Assembly (NCBI GenBank): GCA_947477655.1
Contig: CANJTS010000001.1
Span: 248,001 to 312,000 of the forward strand
DNA: 64,000 nucleotides
From: CAILUG01 sp903844415
GTDB taxonomy: Bacteria > Pseudomonadota > Gammaproteobacteria > Pseudomonadales > Pseudohongiellaceae
Direction: 5' to 3'
Below, piece by piece: positions 25,213-34,584 of the stretch (positions are counted from its first letter, which is position 1; each line of letters starts with the position of its first letter). The notes under the pieces are model-generated. The model was not told the origin of the DNA. It ran no database searches and was given only the letters and a program-made list of their open reading frames with translations. A program made the translations under genes and the position numbers.

Positions 25213-26490
25213 TTAGAACTCCCCTATCAAACGGGCTTCCCACAACACTGTAGTATCCAAAGCCTGGCTATAAACCAGTTTGGCATCGAAGTTTGTGTTA
25301 TCAAATCCTAATACTTCATATAAGGCTTCAAACGCCTGACCCGGTTTGGCGCTGCCATTTTCGGTTACCGAATCATTCAATACTTTCAGCTTGGTGAGAT
25401 CGGTTACTTCCTCGGCAAGATTGATCAAACCCTCATCCCGCATACCGGCAAGAAATACAAACTGATTACCGCCTGGCGCTGGAAACGTCGACAACATGCC
25501 ATAGTCCCGAAAACTGTTTTCTCCTACTGATAACCCTGAGCTATTGGTATAAACCAAATTGTCGTTGAGGTTTATCAGTTCATCGTAGGTAATCCCAATG
25601 GCCAGACCTGATGCTGCAAACATCAGATCATTCAACTTTTGCATGCCGCTTAAATACCCCAAATAAATAACGTGACGGCCTACTAAATCTTCGGTGGTGA
25701 AATCTGACATCATTTTGATACTAACTCTGTTGGTGTCTCCCCCAAATATCCGCAGCACTTGTAACAGTGCGGTGGGCGTGCTGGTTGGGGTATAACCCAG
25801 ATCCAAATTCATATAAGAAGCGTTTTTACCGATTTCCTGCATCGCGCGTAATTCCTGGCTAGAATTTATATCGAACTCGCGCACCATCCTGCTGACGTTT
25901 CCTGTAGCGTCCATCTCCCCCATGATGTAGTAGTCACCAATCAGAATTAGTACCGGCAGTTCATCGTCCAGCAAGGGTTGCCAGAGTACCTGGTATGCGT
26001 AAGGATTTATGAGCGCCGCTGCTGGCTGCTCAGCATTGTTATTGAAGAAGTTGAGCAGCAACATGATGAGGGCAAATCCGGCCAACCAAGGTGTGTAAGA
26101 ACGCCTCTGTAACTGCCGTCCAGTGACACTGAGCTGGGCCTGCTCAATCACTGGTTCATCCTGACTAACATTTTCCTTGGTCACCAACAGGTATTGCCCT
26201 TTAGGGATATCAATACAATATTTTTCATTAACTCCATGGCGCGCAAAATATGTCGCAAGCTTGCCGCGCAGATGGTAGATATGTACGCGAACAATTGAAT
26301 CTTTGCCCACATCAAAATCGGGTCCGCGCCCGAGCACATCTATGGCAATCGCCACTTCTTTGGGAGTGCTATTGTTGACCGCACACTCAACCAGATACTC
26401 CAAAATGGCAGCGTAGGTTCGCGAGCGGCCTAGCTCACCACTTTTAATGATACGTATGCTGAGGGCTCTGAGTTCTTCAGGTTCTATCAC
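25213..26490 (-). CDS. Membrane-anchored winged-helix regulator
   Basis: 425 aa. Residues about 20-115 form an N-terminal DNA-binding-like module with the pattern ILEYLVECAVNN, KEVAIAIDVLGRGPDFDVGKDSIVRVHI and YHLRGKLATYF followed by IDIPKGQYLL, familiar from HTH modules in front of TolB/TPR sensors. A single membrane helix (about 134-152, WLAGFALIMLLLNFF) separates it from a 270-residue exported domain of no recognised family. This is ToxR/CadC-like topology: DNA binding inside, sensing outside. It lies just downstream of a TonB-dependent receptor and both have the motif AGTTAACGTTA upstream, so it may control uptake. Target is inference. Confidence 0.72.
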   Translation of the reverse strand: MIEPEELRALSIRIIKSGELGRSRTYAAILEYLVECAVNNSTPKEVAIAIDVLGRGPDFDVGKDSIVRVHIYHLRGKLATYFARHGVNEKYCIDIPKGQYLLVTKENVSQDEPVIEQAQLSVTGRQLQRRSYTPWLAGFALIMLLLNFFNNNAEQPAAALINPYAYQVLWQPLLDDELPVLILIGDYYIMGEMDATGNVSRMVREFDINSSQELRAMQEIGKNASYMNLDLGYTPTSTPTALLQVLRIFGGDTNRVSIKMMSDFTTEDLVGRHVIYLGYLSGMQKLNDLMFAASGLAIGITYDELINLNDNLVYTNSSGLSVGENSFRDYGMLSTFPAPGGNQFVFLAGMRDEGLINLAEEVTDLTKLKVLNDSVTENGSAKPGQAFEALYEVLGFDNTNFDAKLVYSQALDTTVLWEARLIGEF

Positions 26491-26817
26491 GGGGTAATGA
26501 CCTAGGCTTAGTTACTCTTGAGGCGGGTGTTTTAAAACACCTCTACATAAGCCAAGCATTCTAGCGCGAAGATAAAGCGCAGAGTTAACGTTAAGTTTTT
26601 AAGAGCAAGATCGGTAATACAGACAATTTAACCAGTCATTAACGCCCATAAAAACCATTTGACCGGACAAACAAGGGAGTGACACGGACAGAATAAACAA
26701 AACAACACATTGATTTTAAACGGTTATTTATATGCTCGCATAAAGATTAACTGCTTTTTAACTAAACCTAGGCGCCTTGTGTCACTCAGCGCCCCAAACT
26801 TTCTACCTGTTAGTAAC
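26491..26817. other. Intergenic region upstream of the regulator
   Basis: 327 AT-rich bases between the receptor stop and the regulator start. It contains the palindromic motif at 26583-26594. No other gene or terminator is clear. Confidence 0.5.
26583..26594. promoter_or_regulatory. Palindromic motif upstream of the regulator gene
   Basis: AGTTAACGTTAA; its core TTAACGTTAA (26585-26594) is a perfect 10-base palindrome about 93 bases before the regulator ATG. The same 11 bases AGTTAACGTTA recur at 29018-29028 upstream of the receptor gene. A candidate operator. Confidence 0.45.
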
Positions 26818-28887
26818 TTAAAACTTGTAACTTACCCCAAGACGGAAATTTCTGGGTTCGGTAATCCGACTCATACGACAGTTGGTTTGCTCGCAATCTA
26901 TGTCATCTGTGGTCATCCCAGCAGGATCCAGTCCTGCTACATAGGCAGGATAGTTATAGACGATTTCTTTATTTCTAGAATCGAGCAAATTTATAACTTC
27001 GGCATAAAAGGTGAGGGAATCCCAGTGATGCGCACCGCGCAGGTTGACCAAGGTCAAAGGCTCGGCACGATCAGAATTATCAGCTAGCAAGGGATACGGC
27101 CCCATATAACGGGTACGCAAACTGAGCTCCCAATTGTCACGGGTTGCTGAAATACCAAGCTGGGCCGCTTGTTCGAGGGAATTCTCGATGTAAGGGCCTT
27201 CAGGGTTATTAAGGAAACGTGCATCACTGTTGGTAAATACTGCATCTATGCCCAACCAGGTCAGCGGCTGCCAAAACATAGTTAGTTCTAGTCCTTCACG
27301 TGTGGAACTGCCCTTTGGCTCCACAGCATTGGAGTCGCCAATAAAGATCAGCTCACTGTCCTGATCTAACCACCAATAGGCTGCCGTAAATTTAAAATCA
27401 CCTAAAGTAGTCCGCGCGCCCAATTCCTTACCAGTACCAGGCGAAAGACCTGCCACCGGGTTAATATCATTGACCACACCACGCGCATCATTGGAATGAA
27501 AGCCTTTACCCCAATTGGCATACAACTCCACAATTTCGGTGGCAGCATAGGCAAGCCCCACTTTAGGGGAAACCCTAAATTCAGTAACTTGACCGGCAGA
27601 ACTGCCCGCCGTATGGGCGACCACATCGAAATCGTAATAGTCGCCGCGCACGCCGCCCAACAAGCGTACTTTATCGCTTACATTCCAGGTGCTTTCCATA
27701 AACACACCCAGCGATCCTTCAGTGATTGCGTTGTCACTGATGTTGGCAACAAAGAATCCTCTGTCAAAGTGATCAACGCCGACCTTGCCTATATCATCTA
27801 AACGAAAATCTGCGCCAAGGTTGGTACGAAAGTCAGCGTTGTCTATTATCGATTTATTGGCCGTGCCGCCGAAGGTCCAGCGCCGATCAAATTGGTTAAT
27901 CTGGTAATCATAGGTAGGATTGGACTTCATCGACCAATCGTAAAACTGCATATACAACCCCGCATCCCAGTCAGCACCCAGCACCCGGCTGGTTAACATC
28001 CAACGCGAAGTTGAGCCGTCGGCCGTTGAATCCAAACTACAAAAAGCGTCAGCACATACACGGGTACCAATAGCGCGCTCAGGGATTTGTTCGGTGGGAT
28101 TCCATTTAGCGTCGTAGCCGGACAAGGTAAAGGCAAGCTGTCCGATACCGGTAGCAATCAGATATTTGCTCCACAGTGATAGGTGCTGCAGAGCTTCCGG
28201 GCTTTGCCAGGGGCCGTCGTATTGCTTGTATTCACCCACCATCGTTAAGGTGCCCCCGTTCAAATTTTCACTCATGCCCCCAACGTAACGCTGCCAACCG
28301 TTCTCACCGAGTTCAGTGGAAACAAATGATCTGTCTAGGGCATCTATAGTTGAGATGAAAGACGCCCCTACCATGGCGAAATCACCGACATCAGCACGAT
28401 AGGGACCCTTGCGATAATCAATTCGTTCGACAGTTTCGGGAATCAGGCCGTTTACATCCAGATAACCTTGCCCATGACCGTGTGAACGCATATTCAAGGG
28501 CATGCCGTCTGCGTAGGCTGTGTAATCAGTGCCGTGGTCGAGATTAAAGCCTCGCAGAAAATACTGGTTAGCCTTACCGCTGCCGGAATGCTGTACTGCA
28601 ACCATGCCGGGCATGGACTCCAATAACTCAGCGGTTTTGAACATGGGGCGAATTAACAAATCCGCACCACCGACCGAGCCTTCGCTAGCAGCTGCCGCCC
28701 GCCCGAGTAACTCTGTGTTGCGTCCAAACACGGCAATTTCCTCAATACCTCCGGCAGGAATTACGGTAGGTGGGTTGGCAGAGTTCGCATTTGGTTGCGC
28801 CGTGACGGCTGGCACGAGAAGCACTGCCAGCACCAATGCGGGCAGGGTGCCAAGGGATAAATTAAAACCACTGAAAACCTTATTCAT
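26818..28887 (-). CDS. TonB-dependent outer membrane receptor
   Basis: Outer-membrane active transporter (689 aa). Signal peptide (residues 1-30), then a plug domain: IEEIAVFGRN as a TonB-box-like stretch, ELLESMPGMVAVQHSG, YFLRGFNLDHGTDYTAYADG and MRSHGHGQGYLDVNGLIPE; the remainder is a 22-strand-type barrel ending in FRLGVSYKF. A His-rich segment SHGHGQG in the plug is notable. No iron-box or siderophore gene is nearby, so the substrate is unknown. It lies upstream of the membrane-bound regulator on the same strand. Confidence 0.92.
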   Translation of the reverse strand: MNKVFSGFNLSLGTLPALVLAVLLVPAVTAQPNANSANPPTVIPAGGIEEIAVFGRNTELLGRAAAASEGSVGGADLLIRPMFKTAELLESMPGMVAVQHSGSGKANQYFLRGFNLDHGTDYTAYADGMPLNMRSHGHGQGYLDVNGLIPETVERIDYRKGPYRADVGDFAMVGASFISTIDALDRSFVSTELGENGWQRYVGGMSENLNGGTLTMVGEYKQYDGPWQSPEALQHLSLWSKYLIATGIGQLAFTLSGYDAKWNPTEQIPERAIGTRVCADAFCSLDSTADGSTSRWMLTSRVLGADWDAGLYMQFYDWSMKSNPTYDYQINQFDRRWTFGGTANKSIIDNADFRTNLGADFRLDDIGKVGVDHFDRGFFVANISDNAITEGSLGVFMESTWNVSDKVRLLGGVRGDYYDFDVVAHTAGSSAGQVTEFRVSPKVGLAYAATEIVELYANWGKGFHSNDARGVVNDINPVAGLSPGTGKELGARTTLGDFKFTAAYWWLDQDSELIFIGDSNAVEPKGSSTREGLELTMFWQPLTWLGIDAVFTNSDARFLNNPEGPYIENSLEQAAQLGISATRDNWELSLRTRYMGPYPLLADNSDRAEPLTLVNLRGAHHWDSLTFYAEVINLLDSRNKEIVYNYPAYVAGLDPAGMTTDDIDCEQTNCRMSRITEPRNFRLGVSYKF

Positions 28888-29206
28888 TTAGTACTTCCAA
28901 TTGAACGAGCAAAAATTGTTAGGCGAATACCGCGTTACTTTCTGAGTTTTAACAAAGCTTTGGATTATTACAGGATCATTTCCAAGAAGTCCCCGTTTAA
29001 CATGTTTCAAACAGTAAAGTTAACGTTAGGATAATAGCGTTTACGGCGCTGGTACTGGCCGCGCGCCTTAGTTGGACAATATAATTTTTAGAGGTGGAAT
29101 TTTGCACCAATGCTGGCACAGGTATATTTGAGCTGTTCTTCTCCAATTTTCCATGTTGAAATCTACCCATCGCCCAGCACCCCCCCCTAGCATGTAAGTC
29201 TCCTCC
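28888..29206. other. Intergenic region between divergent receptor and dnaB
   Basis: 319 bases holding promoters for both directions. A TATAAT at 29080-29085 could be the -10 box for dnaB, but no good -35 is found. The only other notable element is the motif at 29018-29028. Confidence 0.45.
29018..29028. promoter_or_regulatory. Second copy of the AGTTAACGTTA motif
   Basis: Exact 11-base match to the motif upstream of the membrane-bound regulator, here about 130 bases before the receptor ATG. The palindrome core is TTAACGTTAG (one mismatch). Confidence 0.45.
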
Positions 29207-30604
29207 ATGAACGAACCACAAAGTGTCGAAAAAATTACCAGCCTTAAAGTTCCTCCGCACTCTATTGAAGCGGAGCAAGCAGTATTAGGCGCTCTGATGC
29301 TAGACAACAGCCGTTGGGATGTAGTGAGTGAAGTGCTATTGACCACCGACTTTTACCGTAAAGAACATCGGTTGATCTTTGCCGCCATGCTCGCCCAAAC
29401 CAAAGCCGACAAACCCATTGATGTCATTACACTAAGTGAAGCTCTGCACGGATCCAGGCAACTCACGGAGGCCGGTGGTCTAGAATACTTGGGCGAATTG
29501 GTCAGCAACATTCAAAGTGCCGCAAACGTTGAAGCGTATGCTGGCATCGTTAAAGAGCGCGCCATTTTGCGCAAACTAATTAATGTCGCGCACACTATTG
29601 CCGACAGCGGTTACAACCCCGATGGTCGTGCCAGTAATGAATTGCTCAGTGCTGCCGAAAAAGCAGTGGGCAGTATTGCTGACGAACGGCCCAGTGATGG
29701 CGGCCCTGTAGGTCTGACTCCCATACTAAAATCGGCAGTAGCTCGTATTGAGAGACTGTTCGAATCCAAAGGAAATATCACCGGCATCAGTACCGGTTTC
29801 AAAGATTTGGATGAGATGACATCTGGCCTACAAGACTCTGACCTCATTATTGTCGCCGGCCGTCCCTCGATGGGGAAAACCAGTTTTGCAATGAACATGG
29901 TGGAACACGCGGTGTTGCATTATGACAAACCAGTGCTCGTATTTAGCCTGGAAATGCCAGCCGACAGTTTGATTATTCGCATGATTTCATCCCTTGGGAA
30001 AATCGACCAGACACGCATGCGTAACGGCAAACTGGAAAATGACGACTGGGACAAACTTACAATGGCTGTTGCCAAACTCAAGGACCGACCCCTGTTTATT
30101 GACGACACATCAGGTCTTAGCCCCACCGAAATGCGCAGTCGCACGCGCCGTGTGCAACGCGAAAATGGCGACATTGGCATGATCATGGTCGACTATTTGC
30201 AATTGATGCAGGTGCAAGGCAGCAAGGAAAATCGTACGGGTGAAATATCTGAAATATCACGTTCGCTTAAATTGCTGGCGCGCGAATTTAAATGCCCGGT
30301 GGTCGCGCTTTCGCAGTTAAATCGAAGTTTGGAACAACGTCCAAACAAACGTCCAGTGATGTCGGATTTGAGGGAGTCGGGTGCCATCGAGCAGGATGCA
30401 GACTTGATAATGTTTGTGTATCGACATGAAGTGTATGAACCTGACAACGATCAGCACAAGGGCATGGCAGAGATCATTATTGGCAAGCAGCGTAACGGGC
30501 CCATTGGCACTAAAACCCTTAGTTTTATCGGCAAATTTACGCGTTTTGAAAATTACATGCCGATGAGTGGTGGTCCCTCTGGTGCGCCCTGGCACGGCGA
30601 GTAA
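29207..30604 (+). CDS. dnaB: Replicative DNA helicase DnaB
   Basis: Hexameric 5'-3' helicase of the replisome. 465 aa: N-terminal DnaB domain (PPHSIEAEQAVLGALMLD), then a RecA-like ATPase domain with Walker A GRPSMGKT, the Walker B region IGMIMVDYLQLM and the C-terminal DLRESGAIEQDADLIMFV. Start ATG follows CTCC-rich sequence without a strong ribosome binding site. No intein. alr begins 2 nt after its stop. Confidence 0.98.
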   Translation: MNEPQSVEKITSLKVPPHSIEAEQAVLGALMLDNSRWDVVSEVLLTTDFYRKEHRLIFAAMLAQTKADKPIDVITLSEALHGSRQLTEAGGLEYLGELVSNIQSAANVEAYAGIVKERAILRKLINVAHTIADSGYNPDGRASNELLSAAEKAVGSIADERPSDGGPVGLTPILKSAVARIERLFESKGNITGISTGFKDLDEMTSGLQDSDLIIVAGRPSMGKTSFAMNMVEHAVLHYDKPVLVFSLEMPADSLIIRMISSLGKIDQTRMRNGKLENDDWDKLTMAVAKLKDRPLFIDDTSGLSPTEMRSRTRRVQRENGDIGMIMVDYLQLMQVQGSKENRTGEISEISRSLKLLAREFKCPVVALSQLNRSLEQRPNKRPVMSDLRESGAIEQDADLIMFVYRHEVYEPDNDQHKGMAEIIIGKQRNGPIGTKTLSFIGKFTRFENYMPMSGGPSGAPWHGE

Positions 30605-30606
30605 AA

Positions 30607-31710
30607 ATGAATCAGCGTGTTGTTGCCACCATTAATCGTAAGGCTCTGCTGCATAATTTTGCAGTCGCCAAAACACACGCCCATGGCAGCAAGTTGGTGG
30701 CTGTAATCAAAGCCAATGCGTATGGACACGGCTTGTTACCTGTTGCAGAAACCCTCCAAGATGCTGATCTTTTTGGCGTAACCGACCTTGCTGAAGCAGA
30801 AATCTTACGCGCTGGGGGCACTGACAAAGACATTCTGATTTTGCAGGGCATTATCGATCGTAATGAAATTGCACGCTGCGCTCGCCAAGGATTTCAGCTG
30901 GTTATTCATAGCCCAGACCAACTACATTGGCTGGAAGCAGCGTTAGACAACATCAGTTTGCCCAAGCCGCTGGTGTTCTGGCTGAAGCTCGATACGGGTA
31001 TGCATCGGCTGGGCATCGCACCAACTGACTGCAACACTATTTGTAGCAAACTATTGGCCAAACCCTGGACAAAAAATGTGGTGCTGATGACCCATCTGGC
31101 CAATGCCAGCGAGCCACAGTCGCCGCTAAACGCCATGCAACTACAACAATTTCATACCTGTATTAATAGTCATGACAAACCGCCAGTTGCCGCCAGTATT
31201 GCTGCCTCTGCGGCTTTACTGGCGCTCGATTGTAAAAGTAACTGGGTGCGTCCAGGCCTAATGTTATACGGGAGCTCACCGTTTTTATGGCGCGACATCC
31301 AACGGCGCCGTGAAGCTTTTAATCTGCAGGCAGTTATGACCCTACAAGCGAGGCTCATTGCCATCAAGGACATTGCTGCGGGCAGCAGTGTTGGCTACAA
31401 CTCGCAATTTATAAGTACTACCCCTATGCGTATTGGCATCGTGAGTATTGGCTATGCCGATGGTTATCCTAGTAATACTCCTAATGGCGCACCCGTCATG
31501 GTGAGTGGCACACGAACTATAACTGTTGGCCGCGTTTCGATGGACATGCTGGCAATCGACTTGACGCACATTCCGCAAGCGCTGGTGGGTGATGCCGTTA
31601 CGTTGTGGGGTGATGAAATTTCGCTCGATGAAGTTGCCGCACACACTGGCATATTGTCGTACAACCTCACCTGCAGCATTAGTGCGCGTGTTGCACGGGA
31701 ATACATCTAA
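30607..31710 (+). CDS. alr: Alanine racemase, biosynthetic
   Basis: PLP enzyme interconverting L- and D-alanine for peptidoglycan. 367 aa. PLP lysine in AVIKANAYGHG near the N-terminus; the catalytic Tyr is in SSVGYNSQF and the RPGLMLYG segment is present. Two nt after dnaB, the usual gammaproteobacterial dnaB-alr pair; no separate promoter is likely. Confidence 0.97.
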   Translation: MNQRVVATINRKALLHNFAVAKTHAHGSKLVAVIKANAYGHGLLPVAETLQDADLFGVTDLAEAEILRAGGTDKDILILQGIIDRNEIARCARQGFQLVIHSPDQLHWLEAALDNISLPKPLVFWLKLDTGMHRLGIAPTDCNTICSKLLAKPWTKNVVLMTHLANASEPQSPLNAMQLQQFHTCINSHDKPPVAASIAASAALLALDCKSNWVRPGLMLYGSSPFLWRDIQRRREAFNLQAVMTLQARLIAIKDIAAGSSVGYNSQFISTTPMRIGIVSIGYADGYPSNTPNGAPVMVSGTRTITVGRVSMDMLAIDLTHIPQALVGDAVTLWGDEISLDEVAAHTGILSYNLTCSISARVAREYI

Positions 31711-31790
31711 CCCGCAGGTGTTTCTACAGCCCCAATTTGCCGATCTTCCGCTATTATGAAGACTAGAATAAACAACTGAACTAATCTCCC

Positions 31791-33167
31791 ATGGCCAAAA
31801 CCAAAACCGCATTTGTTTGTAATGATTGTGGCGCTGAACATACTCAGTGGCAGGGTCAATGTATGGCGTGCAACGCCTGGAACACCTTAACTCGAATAAG
31901 TCTCGGTGCAGCCAGCACTCCTTCAGCGCCGCAACAATTCAGAAGAGCTGGCCACACGGGATCTAGTGCAAGCGCGCAACCATTAGGCAATATCAATCTT
32001 GAGGATCATCCTCGCTTTTCCACCAGTATGGGCGAGTTTGATCGGGTATTGGGAGGCGGACTAGTACCAGGCTCGGTAGTGTTGATTGGTGGCAATCCTG
32101 GCGCAGGCAAAAGCACCTTGTTGTTGCAGATTATGTGCCGCTTATCGCAACACATGGAAACGCTTTATGTCACCGGTGAGGAATCTCTGCAACAAGTTGG
32201 TATGCGGGCCCAGCGACTGGGCTTGCCAGTCGACAAACTGCTTATGTTGGCCGAGACCAATATCGAAGAAATTGTAGCGCAGGCCCAACAGTATCAACCC
32301 AAATTGATTGTTATTGATTCAATTCAGGTAATGCACAGTGCCAATGTTCCATCGGCGCCGGGCAGCGTGTCGCAGGTACGCGAGTGTGCGGCGTATCTAA
32401 TTCAATATGCTAAACAAACCAACACAGCATTGTTTTTGGTGGGCCACGTCACCAAAGACGGCAGTCTGGCCGGCCCTAAAGTGCTAGAGCACATGATCGA
32501 CTGTTTTCTAATGCTCGATGGTGGCGACGACAGCCGTTATCGAACTTTGCGTGGTCACAAAAATCGCTTTGGTGCGATGAATGAACTTGGCATCTTTGCC
32601 ATGACTGAAACCGGCTTAAAAGAAGTGAAAAATCCGTCAGCAATTTTTCTGGCACGTACTGAAGAAATTTCTGCCGGCTCTCTTGTTACCGTTTTGTGGG
32701 AAGGCACACGGCCCTTACTGGTAGAAATTCAAGCGCTAGTCGACAGCTCACAATTTGGCAACCCCCGGCGTATAGCAGTCGGACTTGATAACAATCGAAT
32801 GGCCATGTTGCTAGCTGTATTACATCGCCACGGCGGTTTGTTCATGGCCGACCAAGATGTCTACGTTAACGTGGTGGGCGGTGTAAAAGTCACCGAAACA
32901 AGTGCCGACCTGCCCCTGCTGTTGGCTATTGTGTCCAGTTTCAAAGATCGTATTTTGCCGCGCGAATTGGTGGTGTTTGGCGAAATAGGGTTGGCTGGTG
33001 AAATCCGTCCGGTCCCCAGCGGTCAGGAACGATTGCAGGAAGCAGCCAAACATGGTTTTACCCGTGCCATCGTGCCAAAAGCCAACGCACCCAAACAAGC
33101 CATTGCTGGCATGCAAGTGATCGCCGTCAGCAAACTGAGCGAGGCCTTGGACGCTTTATCAGACTGA
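31791..33167 (+). CDS. radA: DNA repair protein RadA
   Basis: RecA-like ATPase that promotes branch migration in recombination. 458 aa: N-terminal zinc finger C-x2-C-x11-C-x2-C (FVCNDCGAEH, GQCMACNAW), Walker A GGNPGAGKST, the RadA-specific KNRFGAMNELG motif and a C-terminal Lon-like domain (GEIGLAGEIRPVPSGQERL). Same strand as dnaB-alr with an 80-nt gap. Confidence 0.97.
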   Translation: MAKTKTAFVCNDCGAEHTQWQGQCMACNAWNTLTRISLGAASTPSAPQQFRRAGHTGSSASAQPLGNINLEDHPRFSTSMGEFDRVLGGGLVPGSVVLIGGNPGAGKSTLLLQIMCRLSQHMETLYVTGEESLQQVGMRAQRLGLPVDKLLMLAETNIEEIVAQAQQYQPKLIVIDSIQVMHSANVPSAPGSVSQVRECAAYLIQYAKQTNTALFLVGHVTKDGSLAGPKVLEHMIDCFLMLDGGDDSRYRTLRGHKNRFGAMNELGIFAMTETGLKEVKNPSAIFLARTEEISAGSLVTVLWEGTRPLLVEIQALVDSSQFGNPRRIAVGLDNNRMAMLLAVLHRHGGLFMADQDVYVNVVGGVKVTETSADLPLLLAIVSSFKDRILPRELVVFGEIGLAGEIRPVPSGQERLQEAAKHGFTRAIVPKANAPKQAIAGMQVIAVSKLSEALDALSD

Positions 33168-33237
33168 TTTTATGATTGCAGAGATTTTAGAAAACAACGC
33201 AGAAGTCTTGTTAAGTGAGACAACTGGTTAAGGCACT

Positions 33238-33346
33238 AGAGAAGGCAGCGGTAAAGCTAATGTCGACACGCATAAACCCAGCCATAGGGCTCTCATTGGC
33301 ATCCCCGCCTATGAAGGTCGTGTTTAGCTTTACCGCTGCCTTCTCT
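33238..33346. repeat. Palindromic element with 23-bp perfect inverted repeat
   Basis: 23 perfect base pairs join 33238-33260 and 33324-33346 (left arm begins AGAGAAGGCAGCGG). The 63-base spacer contains a core (33278-33321) alike in 33 of 44 positions to one at 37976-38019, by hand alignment. Its second hairpin (33294-33313) shows paired changes relative to the other copy. The outer arms could be a terminator-like or mobile palindrome; no U-tract. Confidence 0.75.
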
Positions 33347-33453
33347 GTGACCTGCATGGCAAGTCGATTGCTAACCCAAAAAATTGTGTACTGCCCCTAT
33401 ATGATTTGCCTGTGTTACGATCACACCCTGTAAATCGCCTATGTTTTCTCTGT

Positions 33454-34563
33454 ATGACGACCTCTCTGATACCCGAACGCCCGCTGCTGATTTCACCCAC
33501 ACTTGCTGCGACCATTGGATTGGAAGAAGCTGTGTTATTGCATGTCTTTAGTGAATTATTGCTGCTGCATCCGCCTATCTTCCGGCAGCAACGTCGCTAC
33601 TGCACTATCACCCAAATTCAATTGAGCAATGCACTGCCATTCTGGGAACTTAACGACATCATACGTGTACAAGAATCTATCGTAGGCATGGGGTTGTTGT
33701 TGGTTGAACCGATGCCAGGCAACGAGCAAGCTAAGCTCTACGCCATCAATCAGCCCGACCCACAAGCCAGCACTCAGGCAACTCAAACGCAGAAACAGCC
33801 CTCAAGCCAAGTGGCTACGAGTGTCCCAGTCAAGATGTCTGGGCACAACTCGCTGCAGCCTAACACTGCAGGCATTGCGACAAACATCCCGCCCGACTGG
33901 AAACCAGACGCTACCTTGTATCAACAATGTCAACAACGCAACATCCCGCGCAACTTTGTAGAGCAGGAAGTGCTGAGCTTTGTGATGTACTGGCGTGAAC
34001 GGCAAAAATCCCAGTATTCCTGGCATCAAACATTTCTAAACTGGATCGTTGCGAAGTGGGAAAAGCAGCGTAGCTTTCAAGGAGCTAGAGAACTGGAAAC
34101 TGCCTTATCATCGAGTTGGTTGCCCAGCGAAGAAGCTGTAACCATTCTGGAACACGCGGGTATCAGCCTTGGATTTATTGAAGATGCAGTACCCGAGTTT
34201 GTCTTGTATTGGCGCGAACGAGGCATCGTGACCAGCGCCTGGAGCTCCAAATTTATAGCCCATGTGCGCAGACAATGGGTAAGGTTTACCCATGCCTTGG
34301 AAAACGACACGACACCTCGCCCGATACCCAACAACTTCCAACCCAACGATGCCTGTTTCGATGTGCTGACCATGGCCAACATCGATAGTGATTTTGCGCA
34401 CTCACAAGTAAAAGAGTTTGTGTTGTACTGGCAAGATCGCAATGAAATTTATCCGTCCTGGAATACTAAATTTCTGCAACACGTGAAATTTCAATGGGCG
34501 CAACGGATGCAAACATCACAGCCCCTGCTGGACAAGTTGGTGGACCGCAGTTGGGCAGATTGA
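33454..34563 (+). CDS. DnaT-like protein with three DnaT DNA-binding domains
   Basis: 369 aa from ATG 33454. N-terminal about 95 residues (LLISPTLAATIGLEEAVLLH, RYCTITQIQLSNALPFW) look like a winged-helix module; a Gln/Ser/Thr-rich linker follows (100-145). Then three repeats of about 60 residues at 146-206, 221-278 and 293-351, each ending in the DnaT signature F-V-x-YWRERxxxxSxWxxxFxxxVxxxW. DnaT helps PriA/PriB load DnaB at restarting forks; E. coli DnaT has one such domain. Position near dnaB and radA supports a replication-restart role. Earlier ATG at 33406 lacks support. Confidence 0.75.
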   Translation: MTTSLIPERPLLISPTLAATIGLEEAVLLHVFSELLLLHPPIFRQQRRYCTITQIQLSNALPFWELNDIIRVQESIVGMGLLLVEPMPGNEQAKLYAINQPDPQASTQATQTQKQPSSQVATSVPVKMSGHNSLQPNTAGIATNIPPDWKPDATLYQQCQQRNIPRNFVEQEVLSFVMYWRERQKSQYSWHQTFLNWIVAKWEKQRSFQGARELETALSSSWLPSEEAVTILEHAGISLGFIEDAVPEFVLYWRERGIVTSAWSSKFIAHVRRQWVRFTHALENDTTPRPIPNNFQPNDACFDVLTMANIDSDFAHSQVKEFVLYWQDRNEIYPSWNTKFLQHVKFQWAQRMQTSQPLLDKLVDRSWAD

Positions 34564-34584
34564 CCTTAAGAGTCGCCTTAGCTC

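Noticed and set aside
26710..27087. 125-codon plus-strand frame opposite the receptor gene
   Set aside because: It is antisense to the conserved C-terminus of the TonB-dependent receptor and shows no protein family features.
33215..33433. Short plus-strand reading frame (72 codons) after radA
   Set aside because: It runs through the 23-bp inverted repeat and has no ribosome binding site or recognisable product; the palindrome explains the sequence.
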